From: Paracoccus sp. SMMA_5_TC
Lineage (GTDB): Bacteria > Pseudomonadota > Alphaproteobacteria > Rhodobacterales > Rhodobacteraceae
NCBI RefSeq assembly: GCF_009696685.2
Contig: NZ_CP102356.1
Location: forward strand, 233,501-297,500
DNA length: 64,000 nucleotides
Direction: 5' to 3'
Part shown: piece by piece, positions 8,484 to 17,287 of the stretch
Layout: every line of letters begins with the position of its first letter
Numbering within the stretch: position 1 is the first letter of the stretch
Position numbers and translations under genes: made by a program
Notes under the pieces: model-generated
The model's input: the letters and a program-made list of their open reading frames with translations, nothing else
Database searches by the model: none
What the model was told of the DNA's origin: nothing

Positions 8484-9452
8484 CAGGGCAGGCTCTGCGC
8501 CAGACTGGATCGCGGTGATGGCGGTGGCGGCGATGATATCCTCGACCGAACAGCCGCGGGAAAGATCGTTTGCAGGCCGGGCCAGCCCTTGCAGGATCGG
8601 ACCCACGGCAACAAGCCCACCCAGCCGCTGTGCGATCTTGTAGCCGATATTTCCGGCCGCAAGATCGGGAAAGATAAAGACATTGGGCCGCCCGGTCAGT
8701 GCACTGCCGGGCGCCTTGCGGGCGCGGATCGCATCGTCCAGTGCCGCGTCGAACTGGATTTCGCCGTCGATTTCCAGGTCCGGTGCGGTTGCGCGCACTA
8801 TGGCCAGGGCCTCGCGGATTCGCGCCAGGCTGGGGTGATCGGCCGAGCCGGCGGTCGAAAAGCTCAGCAGCGCCACCCGCGGCACCTCGTCAAGAAGCTG
8901 TCGGCAACTGTCGGCGGCCGACAGCGCGATGGCCGCCAGCTGCTGAGCATCGGGGGAAATCACCAGGCCGCAATCGGAAAAGATCATGCCGCCCTGCACC
9001 GGCGCATCCTTGCCGCAGGACAGCATCAGAAAGAAACTGGACACGATGCCCGCGCCGGGCGCCTTGCCGATGACCTGCAATGCCGCGCGCACGGTGTCGG
9101 CGGTGGTGGCGACCGCCCCGCCGACCGTGCCATCGGCTTGCCCCAGGCGCACCCGCATCGCGGCCTGGCGGATCGGGTCGCGCATTTCTTGCAGGGCCAG
9201 TTCCATGGTCATGCCACGGCTGGCGCGCAGATCGACCCAGTGGGCGGCAAGTTCCGCCAGATCGGGGGCTTGGCCAGGGTCGATCCGCGACACCCCCGCG
9301 ATCTGCGGCCCGCCCATCAGCGTGACCCGTGCCAAACCCTGCGCGGTCAGCGCGCGCGCGGCCTCGGCCACGCGCGGATCGTCGCCTTCGGCAAGGATGA
9401 TGTGGCGGTTCAGACGCCAAGCGCGTTCGTAAATGCGTTCAATCGGCTTCAT
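8466..9452 (-). CDS. pta: Phosphate acetyltransferase
   Basis: The product has 328 residues from the ATG at 9452 (MKPIERIYERAW); the upstream extension of the frame runs into tauZ and is ignored. It converts acetyl phosphate and CoA to acetyl-CoA and phosphate in the cytoplasm. Typical elements are HIILAEGDDPRVAEAA near the N-terminus, GQADGTVGGAVATTADTVRA mid-protein, and NVFIFPDLAAGNIGYKIAQR near residue 270. It is the last gene of the tau operon, 5 bases after tauZ, and takes the acetyl phosphate released by Xsc into central metabolism. It is the short form of Pta, without the N-terminal regulatory domain of the enterobacterial enzyme. Confidence 0.95.
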   Translation of the reverse strand: MKPIERIYERAWRLNRHIILAEGDDPRVAEAARALTAQGLARVTLMGGPQIAGVSRIDPGQAPDLAELAAHWVDLRASRGMTMELALQEMRDPIRQAAMRVRLGQADGTVGGAVATTADTVRAALQVIGKAPGAGIVSSFFLMLSCGKDAPVQGGMIFSDCGLVISPDAQQLAAIALSAADSCRQLLDEVPRVALLSFSTAGSADHPSLARIREALAIVRATAPDLEIDGEIQFDAALDDAIRARKAPGSALTGRPNVFIFPDLAAGNIGYKIAQRLGGLVAVGPILQGLARPANDLSRGCSVEDIIAATAITAIQSGAEPALSSLAG

Positions 9453-9457
9453 GGCGA

Positions 9458-10474
9458 TTATCCCAGGAAATGCAGGCCGGCGACGACAACGACGCCCAGG
9501 AACACGGTTTCGGCCACGATCAGCGCGATGGCGCCGCCGCCGACCTCGAGCATCTTCTTCAGCGAGGTCTTGATGCCCACTGCTGCAATGGAAATCAGCA
9601 GCGCCCAGCGGGACAGCTCGCCCGCAAGCGCCGACAGGGCGGCCGGAATCATTCCCAGACTGTTCAGCACCGCCAGGCACAGGAAGCCCAGGACAAAGCC
9701 CGGCAGCAGCGGCGGCGCCTTGCCGCTGTCTGGGTCAGCCAGACCCCGGGCGCGAATGATCAGCGAAAAGCACAGCACCACCGGCGCCAGCATCGACACC
9801 CGGATCAGCTTGACCAGGGTCGCCGTCTCGCCGGTTTCGGGCCCGATGGAAAAGCCTGCGCCGACGACCTGTGCCACATCATGGATGGTGCCGCCCAGAA
9901 ACACCCCGGAATCGCGCGCCGTGAAGCCAAAGGCATGGGACAGCATCGGATAGATCACCATGGCGACCGTCGACAGCACGGTCACCGAGAGCACGGTGAA
10001 TACCAGATCGCGCTCCGACTTTTCGGTCTTGGGCAGAACGGCGGCGATGGCCATGGCGGCCGAGGCGCCGCAGATCGCGACCGAGCCCCCGGTCAGCAGC
10101 GCAAAGCGCCAGCTGCGGCCGACAAAGCGCGTGGCGACCAGCGCGAACAGGATGGTCAGGATCACCCCCGCCACGACCAGCGCGATCGAGCGCGCGCCCA
10201 GATCGGCCAGCATGTCCACCGAAATGCGCGCCCCCAGCAGCGCAACGCCAAGGCGCAGCACCGAACGCGCCGTAAAGGCGACGCCGGGGGCGGTCCGGGT
10301 GCCGTCCTCGGCCAGGAAATTCAAGGCCAGTCCCAGCAGCAGCGCCAGCAGCATCGCCGGGGCGCCATAATGATCGGACAGGAACTGCGCCGTGGCGGCC
10401 ACCAGGGCCGAAACGGCAAAACCGGGAAAGGCCTGTTCGAGCATCGCACGCGCGCGGGTCATCGTTTGGGTCAT
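9458..10474 (-). CDS. tauZ: YeiH-family membrane protein, putative sulfite/sulfate exporter TauZ
   Basis: About 338 residues from the ATG at 10474; a GTG at 10483 and an ATG at 10462 are in frame and no ribosome site decides between them. It has about ten hydrophobic helices. Conserved family patches are AVLRLGVALLGARIS-like (here SVLRLGVALLGARIS), FVGRSWRFALLTGGSVAICG and FLGGTIHDVAQVVGAGFS. In taurine-degrading Rhodobacter and Paracoccus the homologue TauZ is proposed to export the sulfur product, because Xsc releases sulfite. Its place between xsc and pta fits that. Transport direction and substrate are inferred. Confidence 0.85.
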   Translation of the reverse strand: MTQTMTRARAMLEQAFPGFAVSALVAATAQFLSDHYGAPAMLLALLLGLALNFLAEDGTRTAPGVAFTARSVLRLGVALLGARISVDMLADLGARSIALVVAGVILTILFALVATRFVGRSWRFALLTGGSVAICGASAAMAIAAVLPKTEKSERDLVFTVLSVTVLSTVAMVIYPMLSHAFGFTARDSGVFLGGTIHDVAQVVGAGFSIGPETGETATLVKLIRVSMLAPVVLCFSLIIRARGLADPDSGKAPPLLPGFVLGFLCLAVLNSLGMIPAALSALAGELSRWALLISIAAVGIKTSLKKMLEVGGGAIALIVAETVFLGVVVVAGLHFLG

Positions 10475-10505
10475 CGTCAGCACCGGACTGCAGGGGTTGG
10501 TCCGA

Positions 10506-10525
10506 CACGCGCGCGCAGGCGCGTG
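10506..10525 (-). promoter_or_regulatory. Hairpin between xsc and tauZ
   Basis: CACGCGC (10506-10512) pairs with GCGCGTG (10519-10525) around a 6-base loop. No run of U follows, so it is more likely an mRNA-processing or partial termination element than a full terminator. The gap between the two genes is about 100 bases, the widest within the operon. Confidence 0.35.
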
Positions 10526-10576
10526 CCGGCGAGGTCATGGCCGCATCGGGCAAGTTTGACCTGCCCGGTCGCGCGA

Positions 10577-12355
10577 TCAGGCGCCTGCCTGCGGGCGCAT
10601 GTCTGCGGGATCGATCCCCGCCACGACAACGGGCTTCTTCATCGCGTCGCGGCGGAAAGGCTCGCCCAGTTCCTGGTTCAGCAGGACCTCGATGAAGGTG
10701 GTTTCGCGGGCCTTCATCTGGCGATCAACCGCCTCATGCAGCGCGGCGGTCAGTTCCTCGGTCGTGCGCACCTGCACGCCGTTCAGGCCGCAGGCCTGGG
10801 CGATGCGGGCATAGGATGTGTCGCGGTCCAGTTCGGTGCCGACAAAGTTGTTGTCATACCACAGCGTCGTGTTGCGCTTTTCCGCGCCCCACTGATAGTT
10901 GCGGAAGATGACCATGGTGATGGCAGGCCAGCCGTCACGGCCGCAGGCGGTCATCTCGTTCATCGAGATCCCGAAGGCGCCGTCGCCCGCGAAGCCGATA
11001 ACAGGGGTATCAGGGTTGCCGATCTTGGCCCCCAGGATCGCCGGAAAGCCGTAACCACAGGGTCCGAAAAGCCCCGGCGCCAGGTATTTGCGCCCCGCCT
11101 CGAAGGTGGGGTAGGCATTGCCGATGGCGCAGTTGTTGCCGATGTCGCTGCTGATGATGGCATCGGCGGGCACCGCCTGCATGATTGCGCGCCAGGCCTG
11201 ACGCGGGCTCATCAGCCCGGCATCGCGCTGGCGGGCCTGGGCGTTCCATTCAGTGCCGGGATCGTCGTCCTCGTGATCCAGGCTGGACAGTTCCTGCGCC
11301 CAACGGGACCGCGTCTGCGCCACGAGCGCCCGGCGTTCGTCCCGGCCAGCATCGCCCGCGCTTGGCGCCAACTGCGCCAGGATCCCGCGCGCCACCTTGG
11401 CGGCGTCGCCCTGGATGCCCACGCTGACCTTCTTGGTCAGGCCGATGCGGTCGGCATTGATGTCGACCTGGATGATGCGCGCATCCTTGGGCCAATAGTC
11501 GATGCCATAGCCCGGCAGGGTCGAGAACGGGTTCAGCCGTGTTCCCAAGGCCAGCACCACATCGGCCTTGGCGATGATTTCCATCGCCGCTTTCGAGCCG
11601 TTGTAGCCCAGCGGACCCATGGCCAGCGGATGGCTGCCGGGGAAGCTGTCATTGTGCTGATAGTTGGAACAGACCGGGGCATCCAGCCGCTCGGCCAGGC
11701 GCACCAGATCGGGGATCGCGCCCGACAGCACGACGCCCGCCCCCGACAGGATGACGGGAAAACGCGCTTCGGACAGCAGCCGCGCCGCCTCGGCCACCGC
11801 ATCTTCGCCGCCCGCCGGCCGTTCAAAGCGGACCACCTGCGGCAGTTCGACATCGATCACCTGGGTCCACATGTCGCGCGGAATGTTCATCTGCGCCGGG
11901 GCGCTGTTGCGCCAGGCCTGCATGATGACGCGGTTCAGAACCTCGGGGATGCGCGAAGGATCGCGGACTTCCTCTTGATAACACACGCAATCCGCGAACA
12001 GGCGCATCTGTTCCATTTCCTGGAACCCGCCCTGGCCGATGGTCTTGTTGGCGGCTTGCGGCGTCACCAGCAACAGCGGCGTGTGGTTCCAGTAGGCGGT
12101 CTTGATCGGGGTCACGAAACCCGTCACCCCCGGCCCGTTCTGGGCAATCGCCATCGACATCTTGCCGGTCGAACGGGTGAAGCCATCGGCCATCAGCCCG
12201 GCATTGGTTTCGTGGGCACAATCCCAGAAGGTGATCCCGGCCTTGGGAAACAGGTCCGAGACCGGCATCATAGCCGAACCGATAATGCCAAAGGCATGTT
12301 CGATCCCGTGCATCTGAAGAACCTTAACAAAGGCCTCTTCGGTGGTCATTTTCAT
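10577..12355 (-). CDS. xsc: Sulfoacetaldehyde acetyltransferase
   Basis: The product has 592 residues, full length for the family. It cleaves sulfoacetaldehyde with phosphate to acetyl phosphate and sulfite, using thiamine diphosphate and Mg2+. The ATG at 12355 follows AAGGAG at eight bases. The N-terminal pyrimidine domain has the catalytic glutamate in FWDCAHETNAGLMADGF. The C-terminal cofactor motif is GDGAFGISMNEM, ending at FRNYQWGAEKRN. Members of this family are specific enough that homology alone gives the function, and neighbouring tauXY and pta supply the previous and next steps. A YeiH-family protein follows, as expected for removal of sulfite. Confidence 0.96.
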   Translation of the reverse strand: MKMTTEEAFVKVLQMHGIEHAFGIIGSAMMPVSDLFPKAGITFWDCAHETNAGLMADGFTRSTGKMSMAIAQNGPGVTGFVTPIKTAYWNHTPLLLVTPQAANKTIGQGGFQEMEQMRLFADCVCYQEEVRDPSRIPEVLNRVIMQAWRNSAPAQMNIPRDMWTQVIDVELPQVVRFERPAGGEDAVAEAARLLSEARFPVILSGAGVVLSGAIPDLVRLAERLDAPVCSNYQHNDSFPGSHPLAMGPLGYNGSKAAMEIIAKADVVLALGTRLNPFSTLPGYGIDYWPKDARIIQVDINADRIGLTKKVSVGIQGDAAKVARGILAQLAPSAGDAGRDERRALVAQTRSRWAQELSSLDHEDDDPGTEWNAQARQRDAGLMSPRQAWRAIMQAVPADAIISSDIGNNCAIGNAYPTFEAGRKYLAPGLFGPCGYGFPAILGAKIGNPDTPVIGFAGDGAFGISMNEMTACGRDGWPAITMVIFRNYQWGAEKRNTTLWYDNNFVGTELDRDTSYARIAQACGLNGVQVRTTEELTAALHEAVDRQMKARETTFIEVLLNQELGEPFRRDAMKKPVVVAGIDPADMRPQAGA

Positions 12356-12367
12356 GGCGATGGCTCC

Positions 12368-13771
12368 TTATCTGCGCTCGTCGCGGAAGTGGTAGATCTT
12401 GTAGAGTCCCCATTGGCCGAGGCGCCGGAACGGCGTTTTCCAGCCTTCGTGGGGCAGTTCGCTGTTGAAGATGGGCAGGTCGGGCAGCCGCTGTCCGGCC
12501 ACCAGCTGCGCCATGCGCCGCCCGGCCATGGCGGAATACATCACGCCATTGCCGCCGTAGCCCATGGCATAGAAGGCCCCCGGCAGATCGGGCAGGCCGG
12601 TGATGCGCGGCATCATGTCGTGGCTGACATCGACCCAGCCCCACCAGCTGTAGTCCAGCTCGATGCCGCGTAGCGCAGGAAACTTGCGGGCCATACCCTC
12701 GCGCAGGGCCGCCAGATGCGCCGGATTTGCGGCGTCGCGTCCGGTGATCGCCGCGCGCGAGCCGATCTGCAGCCGGTTGTCGGGCAGCAGCCGGTAATAG
12801 TGGCGCAGCGTGCGGGTATCGGTCAGCGGCGACAGCTTGCGGATGCCCACGGCCTCCAGCTCGGACGCCGTCAGCGGACGGGTGACGATGCTGTTCGACA
12901 TGATCGGCATCAGCCGGTCCTTCAGCCGGGGATGCAGGCTGCGCGGGGCATAGGCGGCGGTGGCCACCGCCACGCGCCGGGCGCGCACGATGCCGCCCGG
13001 CGTGCGCAGATGGTGAATGCCGTCGCGACATTCCCAGCCCAGCACCGGGCTGTCGGGATGCACGCGCGCACCCAGTTCGCGGGCGACCCGCAGATAACCG
13101 AAGGCAAGCTTGGCGGCGTGGATGCCCACGCCATCGGCCTCCCACATGGCGCCATGGGCTTCCATGTCGCGGACCACTTCGTCGTGCAGTTCGTCGCGGG
13201 ACAGCATCCGGGCGTCATAGCCGAAGCTGTCGCGCAGCAGCGCCGCCTCGCGCGCCAGGGCCGGAAGCACGCTGGCCTTGTGCGCGATATAATAATGCCC
13301 GCCATCCTGCGGATCGCAGTCGATGCCGTGGTCACGGATCAGACCGCGGAACAGATCGAACGCCTCGCAGATTTCGGCGTGCATGCGCCGGGCGACCTCC
13401 AACCCCCAGCGGTCGATCCACTGGCTGCGTTTCAGCCGCCCGGCGCTGATCTGGGCCTGCCCGCCATTGCGCGTGGAACAGCCATAGGCCGCGCCATTCG
13501 CCTCGAGCACGGTGGCCTTGATGCCGTGTTCCTTGGCCAGATGCAGCGCACAGCTGAGCCCGGTATAGCCCGAGCCGATCACCACCACATCGGCGTCGAT
13601 GTCGCCGCGCACCGGGCCGTCATCTTGCGGCGCGGGACCGGCGGTGCCGATCCAGTAGGTCGGCGCATAGTCGCTGCCCGGACCTAGGCTGCGGGCGGTC
13701 ATCGGATCGTAGAAGGGATCGAACGGGGCCGAGCCGGGGCGTTGCGGGATGGGTTGCATGGCGGGGCTCAT
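12368..13771 (-). CDS. tauY: Taurine dehydrogenase large subunit, FAD-dependent
   Basis: The ATG at 13771 overlaps the tauX stop as ATGA, which fixes the start and gives 467 residues; the frame runs open further upstream but there it lies inside tauX. The dinucleotide fold VVVIGSGYTGLSCALHLA (GSGYTG at residues 66-71) and the C-terminal GAFYAMGYGGNGVMYSAMAG mark a DAO-family FAD oxidoreductase. With TauX it deaminates taurine to sulfoacetaldehyde and ammonium, passing electrons to the respiratory chain, possibly through cytochrome c as proposed for Rhodobacter and Paracoccus. The absence of a taurine:pyruvate aminotransferase gene here supports this route. Confidence 0.88.
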   Translation of the reverse strand: MSPAMQPIPQRPGSAPFDPFYDPMTARSLGPGSDYAPTYWIGTAGPAPQDDGPVRGDIDADVVVIGSGYTGLSCALHLAKEHGIKATVLEANGAAYGCSTRNGGQAQISAGRLKRSQWIDRWGLEVARRMHAEICEAFDLFRGLIRDHGIDCDPQDGGHYYIAHKASVLPALAREAALLRDSFGYDARMLSRDELHDEVVRDMEAHGAMWEADGVGIHAAKLAFGYLRVARELGARVHPDSPVLGWECRDGIHHLRTPGGIVRARRVAVATAAYAPRSLHPRLKDRLMPIMSNSIVTRPLTASELEAVGIRKLSPLTDTRTLRHYYRLLPDNRLQIGSRAAITGRDAANPAHLAALREGMARKFPALRGIELDYSWWGWVDVSHDMMPRITGLPDLPGAFYAMGYGGNGVMYSAMAGRRMAQLVAGQRLPDLPIFNSELPHEGWKTPFRRLGQWGLYKIYHFRDERR

Positions 13772-14163
13772 TTCGCGGGGATCGCCGGGCGCTGCTTGCG
13801 GATCGCCTGTTTCTCGACGATCTGGCCGTCGCGGATGCGGAACAGGTCGGCGCCCTGCACCTCGGTTCGGGTGCCATCGGGGTTGGTGGCGCGAAAGGTC
13901 CACTGGCTGACGCCGCGGGTGCCGTCCTCGGACAGGAAATGGCTGTGATCGGCCCATTGCACGTCGGGCATGGCGGTCCAGACGCCCTCGAACGCCCTGG
14001 CGATCGCGGCCTTGCCCTGGATCATGTTGCCGTATTCGTATTCGCCGGCGACGGTATAGAACACGCAATCCTCGGCGAAATGGGTCATCACCGCGTCGAT
14101 GTCATGCCGGTTGAAGGCATCGAATGTCGCCTTCAGGTCATCGGCGGTCAGTTTGCGGGTCAT
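13768..14163 (-). CDS. tauX: Taurine dehydrogenase small subunit, NTF2/SnoaL-like
   Basis: The product has 131 residues from the ATG at 14163, preceded by AAGGAGT at six bases. It has the fold pattern of the NTF2-like/SnoaL superfamily: an N-terminal helix (LKATFDAFNRHDIDAVMTHF), the strand pair around EDCVFYTV, a second helix (GKAAIARAFEGVW) and the C-terminal sheet. In taurine-using Rhodobacterales the small subunit TauX is encoded directly before TauY, as here. It lacks catalytic motifs of its own that I can see. Overlap with tauY by ATGA suggests equimolar synthesis. Confidence 0.85.
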   Translation of the reverse strand: MTRKLTADDLKATFDAFNRHDIDAVMTHFAEDCVFYTVAGEYEYGNMIQGKAAIARAFEGVWTAMPDVQWADHSHFLSEDGTRGVSQWTFRATNPDGTRTEVQGADLFRIRDGQIVEKQAIRKQRPAIPAK

Positions 14164-14177
14164 GGGACACTCCTTGC

Positions 14178-15518
14178 TCAGTAACCCAGGGCGCGTGGCA
14201 GCCACAGGGCAATTTGGGGGAAACAGGCGATGACGAAGATCGAGGCGGTCGAGGCGATGGCGAAGGGCAGCGCCCGCAGGCTGATGCGTTCGATCGACAC
14301 ACCCGAGATGCCCGAGGCGATGAACAGGTTTTCGCCCAGCGGCGGGGTCTGGAAACCGACCGACAGCGCGCAGATCATCACGATGCCGAAATGCACCGGA
14401 TCGATGCCGACCATATAGGCCACCGGCAACATCACCGACACCAGGATCATGATGGCGGCCAGCGTTTCCATGAACATGCCGACGATCAGCAGCATCCCGA
14501 TCACCAGCGCCCAGATGGCGTAGATGTTGGTGGTCAGGCTGAGCACCCCGCCGGCGATGATGCCGGGGACATTGTTTTCGACCAGCACCCGGCCAAAGAT
14601 CGTGGCGGTGAACAGCACCAGCAGCACGCGCCCCGCCAGCCAGGTTGTCGCCTCAAGCGCCTTGCCGATTTCGGTCAGATCCAGCTCGCGGTAGATGAAG
14701 GTGCCGACGAACAGCGTGTAGAAGATGGCGACGATTGCGGCCTCGGTCGGGGTGAACATGCCGGTATAGATGCCGCCCAGGATCACCACCGGCGCCAGCA
14801 GCGCCCAGAAACCGCTATAGCAGGCCTCGGCGATCTTGCGCAGCGACAGCGGTTCGGCCGAACCGTGATAGCCCAGGCGCTTGCAGCGGATATAGTTCAT
14901 GGTCAGCAAGCCGCCGGCCATGACCATCCCGGGCAGGAAACCGGCGATGAACAGCTTGGAAATCGACACCGACTGGAACGGGCCGTGGTGGGCCACCGCC
15001 TCGATCGGCGGTGCAATGCCCATGGCCGAGATGCCAAAGATCACCATGGGGATCGACGGCGGGATCACGATCCCCAGCCCGCCCGAGGCCGCCGTGACCG
15101 AGGCGGCGTAATCCTTGCCATAGCCGGCGCGCGCCATGCCGGGGATCATCAGCATCCCCACCGCCGCGGTCGTCGCCGGGCCCGAGCCGGAAATGGCGCC
15201 GAAGAACAGGCAGGCGACGATGGTGGCCGCCGACAGCCCGCCGGTAAAGGGACCGGCCAGGCTTTCCGCGACGGTAATCAGCCGCCGCGACAGGCCCGCC
15301 GCCTCCATCAGCGCGCCGGCCAGGATGAACGAGGGCAGCGCCATCAGCGGGAACGACCCGACCGAGGACCAGGCCATCTGCACCATCTTGATCGGATTGT
15401 CGCCCAGGTAATACATGGCCGCCAGCGCCGATACCCCCAGCGCCACGGTGATCGGCGCCCCCAGGATCATCAGCCCGAAGAAGCTGCCGAACAGGATTTC
15501 CAGCAGATAGACGTTCAT
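14178..15518 (-). CDS. tauM: TRAP transporter large membrane subunit (DctM type) for taurine
   Basis: The start ATG at 15518 overlaps the tauL stop as ATGA; the track of open codons further upstream is within tauL. It has 446 residues and about 12-14 hydrophobic segments. Characteristic DctM patches are present: ACLFFGAISGSGPATTAAVG near residues 95-115 and SGGLGIVIPPSIPMVIFG after it, and a C-terminal GFQTPPLGENLFIASG. This is the Na+-coupled channel-forming subunit of a tripartite carrier. Taurine specificity comes from its place in the tau cluster. Confidence 0.93.
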   Translation of the reverse strand: MNVYLLEILFGSFFGLMILGAPITVALGVSALAAMYYLGDNPIKMVQMAWSSVGSFPLMALPSFILAGALMEAAGLSRRLITVAESLAGPFTGGLSAATIVACLFFGAISGSGPATTAAVGMLMIPGMARAGYGKDYAASVTAASGGLGIVIPPSIPMVIFGISAMGIAPPIEAVAHHGPFQSVSISKLFIAGFLPGMVMAGGLLTMNYIRCKRLGYHGSAEPLSLRKIAEACYSGFWALLAPVVILGGIYTGMFTPTEAAIVAIFYTLFVGTFIYRELDLTEIGKALEATTWLAGRVLLVLFTATIFGRVLVENNVPGIIAGGVLSLTTNIYAIWALVIGMLLIVGMFMETLAAIMILVSVMLPVAYMVGIDPVHFGIVMICALSVGFQTPPLGENLFIASGISGVSIERISLRALPFAIASTASIFVIACFPQIALWLPRALGY

Positions 15519-16075
15519 TGCTTGTGCTCCCGCGCATGGGCGCGCTGTTCGGCGGCGGCCAGTTCCAGCATTTCCTGAACCTCGACCTTGTCGGGGTCGC
15601 GCGGGTCGATGCCCTTGACCAGTTTCAGGTAGTTGACCTGCAGGATGCGCAGGGTCATCAGCGCAAAGGCGATGGGCAGGGCCAGATAGACGTAACGCAT
15701 TTCCCAACCCAGCGTCTGGGCTTTGACAAAGGGTTTCAGCCGGGCGATGAACTGGCTGGCCTGCCAGATGAACACCAGGTTGAAGCCGATCCAGAACAGG
15801 TCGCCCACGGCCTCGACGATACGGGCATGTCGGCGCGGCAGCGCGTTCAGATGGAACGACACCCGGTTGTGGGCGGCGATGCGGGCGGCGTAGGACGCCC
15901 CGAAATAGGCGAACCAGACAAACAGGATGACCGACAGTTCCTCGATCCAGGTGATCGAGAAGCCGAAGATCTGACGCGCCACGATCTGCACGAAAAGCAG
16001 CGTCACGAACACGGCCAGCAGGATGCGGCAGATATAGCTTTCCAGCTTGTCGAGATGGGTCCAGAGCGCAGACAT
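15515..16075 (-). CDS. tauL: TRAP transporter small membrane subunit (DctQ type) for taurine
   Basis: The product has 186 residues, with four hydrophobic helices typical of DctQ: ICRILLAVFVTLLFVQIVAR, an amphipathic second segment with WIEELSVILFVWFAYFGASY, one near residue 90 and one near YVYLALPIAFALMTLRIL. The charged C-terminal tail (residues 150-186) is longer than the core family. It pairs with TauM in the membrane. A terminator-like hairpin at 16119-16140 separates it from the upstream binding-protein gene, so it is probably made in lower amount than TauK. Confidence 0.92.
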   Translation of the reverse strand: MSALWTHLDKLESYICRILLAVFVTLLFVQIVARQIFGFSITWIEELSVILFVWFAYFGASYAARIAAHNRVSFHLNALPRRHARIVEAVGDLFWIGFNLVFIWQASQFIARLKPFVKAQTLGWEMRYVYLALPIAFALMTLRILQVNYLKLVKGIDPRDPDKVEVQEMLELAAAEQRAHAREHKQ

Positions 16076-16112
16076 GACTGGCCTCCGGTCAAGGGGCGTT
16101 GCGGATGGGGCG

Positions 16113-16140
16113 AAAAAGGGGCGCCCCGATCAGGGCGCCC
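16113..16140 (-). terminator. Attenuator-like terminator between tauK and tauL
   Basis: GGGCGCCC at 16133-16140 and again at 16119-16126 form an 8-bp stem around a 6-base loop. On the minus strand the stem is followed by five T residues (16117-16113). This is a standard intrinsic terminator placed directly after the periplasmic binding protein gene. Partial read-through would give more TauK than TauLM and enzymes. Confidence 0.7.
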
Positions 16141-16159
16141 AGGGGGGGGGAAGGGTCGC

Positions 16160-17170
16160 CTATTCGACCGCCGGCCGGCCCAGCGAGGTCAGGACCGCGT
16201 TCAGCACCTCCTTGCCGCCGATCTGGTCATAGAACCGGGGCCAGACCTGTGTGGTGGCGCGGTCGATGAATTCCTTTTCGCCGTCGGCCGGTTCGGTGAT
16301 CTGCATGCCGCGCTGGACCAGCTGTTCCTTGATCTTGGCTTCCTCTTCGCGCAGGAAACGCGCCGAATGGGCGGTGGCGGCCTGACCGGCCTCCAGCACC
16401 TGCTGCTGCTCTTCGGGGGACAGGCTCTGGAACAGGCTTTCCGAGATGATCAGCGGTTCGATCGAGAAGATGTAGCGCAGGTTGGTAATGTATTTCTGCA
16501 CTTCGTCGAATTTCATGGCATAGATTGTCATGTAGGGGTTGTCCTGCCCATCGACGACCTTCTGCTGCAGGGCGGCAAAGGTTTCGCCCCAGGCCATAGG
16601 CGTGGGGTTGATGCCCCAGCTTTTATAGGATTCGATCATGATCTCGTTCTTGGGCACGCGGATGACCAGCCCCTTCAGATCGGCCACGGTCGATACCGGC
16701 TTTTTCGAGTTGGTCAGCACGCGAAAGCCCGAATAGCCCCAGCCGATGATGCGCACGCCGGCATCCTCGATGGTCTTATCGATCATCTGCTGGCCGACCT
16801 CGCCCTGGGTGATCTTTTCGGCGTCCTCCTGGCTCAGGATGACATAGGGCAGGGTCAGCGTGCCGACGCTGGGCGAAAACGGGGTGATGTTGTTGATCGC
16901 CAGGATCGAGAAATCCAGCGTGCCGGTGGCGGCGGCGGTCACGGTGTCCTGTTCGTCGCCCAGCTGCCCGTTCAGAAACAGCTTGGCCGTCATCTTTCCA
17001 CCCGATTTTTCCTGCAGCGCGGCCACAAAGGCCTTGCCAAGCGCCTCTTGCGTGCCGCCGGCGCCATCGCCCACCGCGATCCGATATTCGGCGGCGCCAG
17101 CGGTCAGCACGGACAGGCCAAGGCCCAGCACCACTGCGGTTCCAGCCAAAAGACGGGTCATCATCGACAT
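16160..17170 (-). CDS. tauK: TRAP transporter periplasmic taurine-binding protein (DctP type)
   Basis: The product has 336 residues. The N-terminal MSMMTRLLAGTAVVLGLGL with AGAA before the mature part is a cleavable Sec signal. The fold follows the DctP family, including NGQLGDEQDTVTAAATGTLD around residues 67-86, the hinge FRVLTNSKKPVSTVADLKGL near 150-170, and WGETFAALQQKVVDGQDNPY near 195-215. An AAGGGAG ribosome site lies eight bases before the ATG at 17170. It is the first gene of the tau operon and faces tauR. Taurine as ligand follows from the cluster, not from residues I can check. Confidence 0.92.
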   Translation of the reverse strand: MSMMTRLLAGTAVVLGLGLSVLTAGAAEYRIAVGDGAGGTQEALGKAFVAALQEKSGGKMTAKLFLNGQLGDEQDTVTAAATGTLDFSILAINNITPFSPSVGTLTLPYVILSQEDAEKITQGEVGQQMIDKTIEDAGVRIIGWGYSGFRVLTNSKKPVSTVADLKGLVIRVPKNEIMIESYKSWGINPTPMAWGETFAALQQKVVDGQDNPYMTIYAMKFDEVQKYITNLRYIFSIEPLIISESLFQSLSPEEQQQVLEAGQAATAHSARFLREEEAKIKEQLVQRGMQITEPADGEKEFIDRATTQVWPRFYDQIGGKEVLNAVLTSLGRPAVE

Positions 17171-17255
17171 TGCTCAAGCTCCCTTGTTGGTCATGCGTCG
17201 CCTGTGTCCGGCGCTCTTTGATGCGGGGAAATCTTGCAGGTGACGGGACGTAACG

Positions 17256-17287
17256 ATATGTCCAGTTCAGGCCAAACATAGGTCCAG
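17256..17287. promoter_or_regulatory. tauR: Two direct repeats ATAkGTCCAG, probable TauR sites
   Basis: ATATGTCCAG at 17256-17265 and ATAGGTCCAG at 17278-17287 are direct repeats with a 22-base period, about two helical turns. They lie in the 117-base gap between divergent tauK and tauR, and the second touches the tauR start codon. The reported TauR site in Rhodobacter capsulatus is, as I recall, a direct repeat whose complement contains GTCCAG, which matches. MocR regulators bind such direct repeats. Binding is inferred. Confidence 0.65.

Noticed and set aside
9470..12673. A plus-strand open frame of 1067 codons across pta, tauZ, xsc
   Set aside because: It is antisense to three well-supported genes and rich in histidine, glutamine, arginine and glycine, the usual by-product of high GC in the opposite strand. 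No family resemblance.
16118..16159. The run of G residues at 16142-16150 as a separate signal
   Set aside because: It is next to the terminator stem after tauK and most likely spacer; no G-quadruplex pattern with four runs is present.
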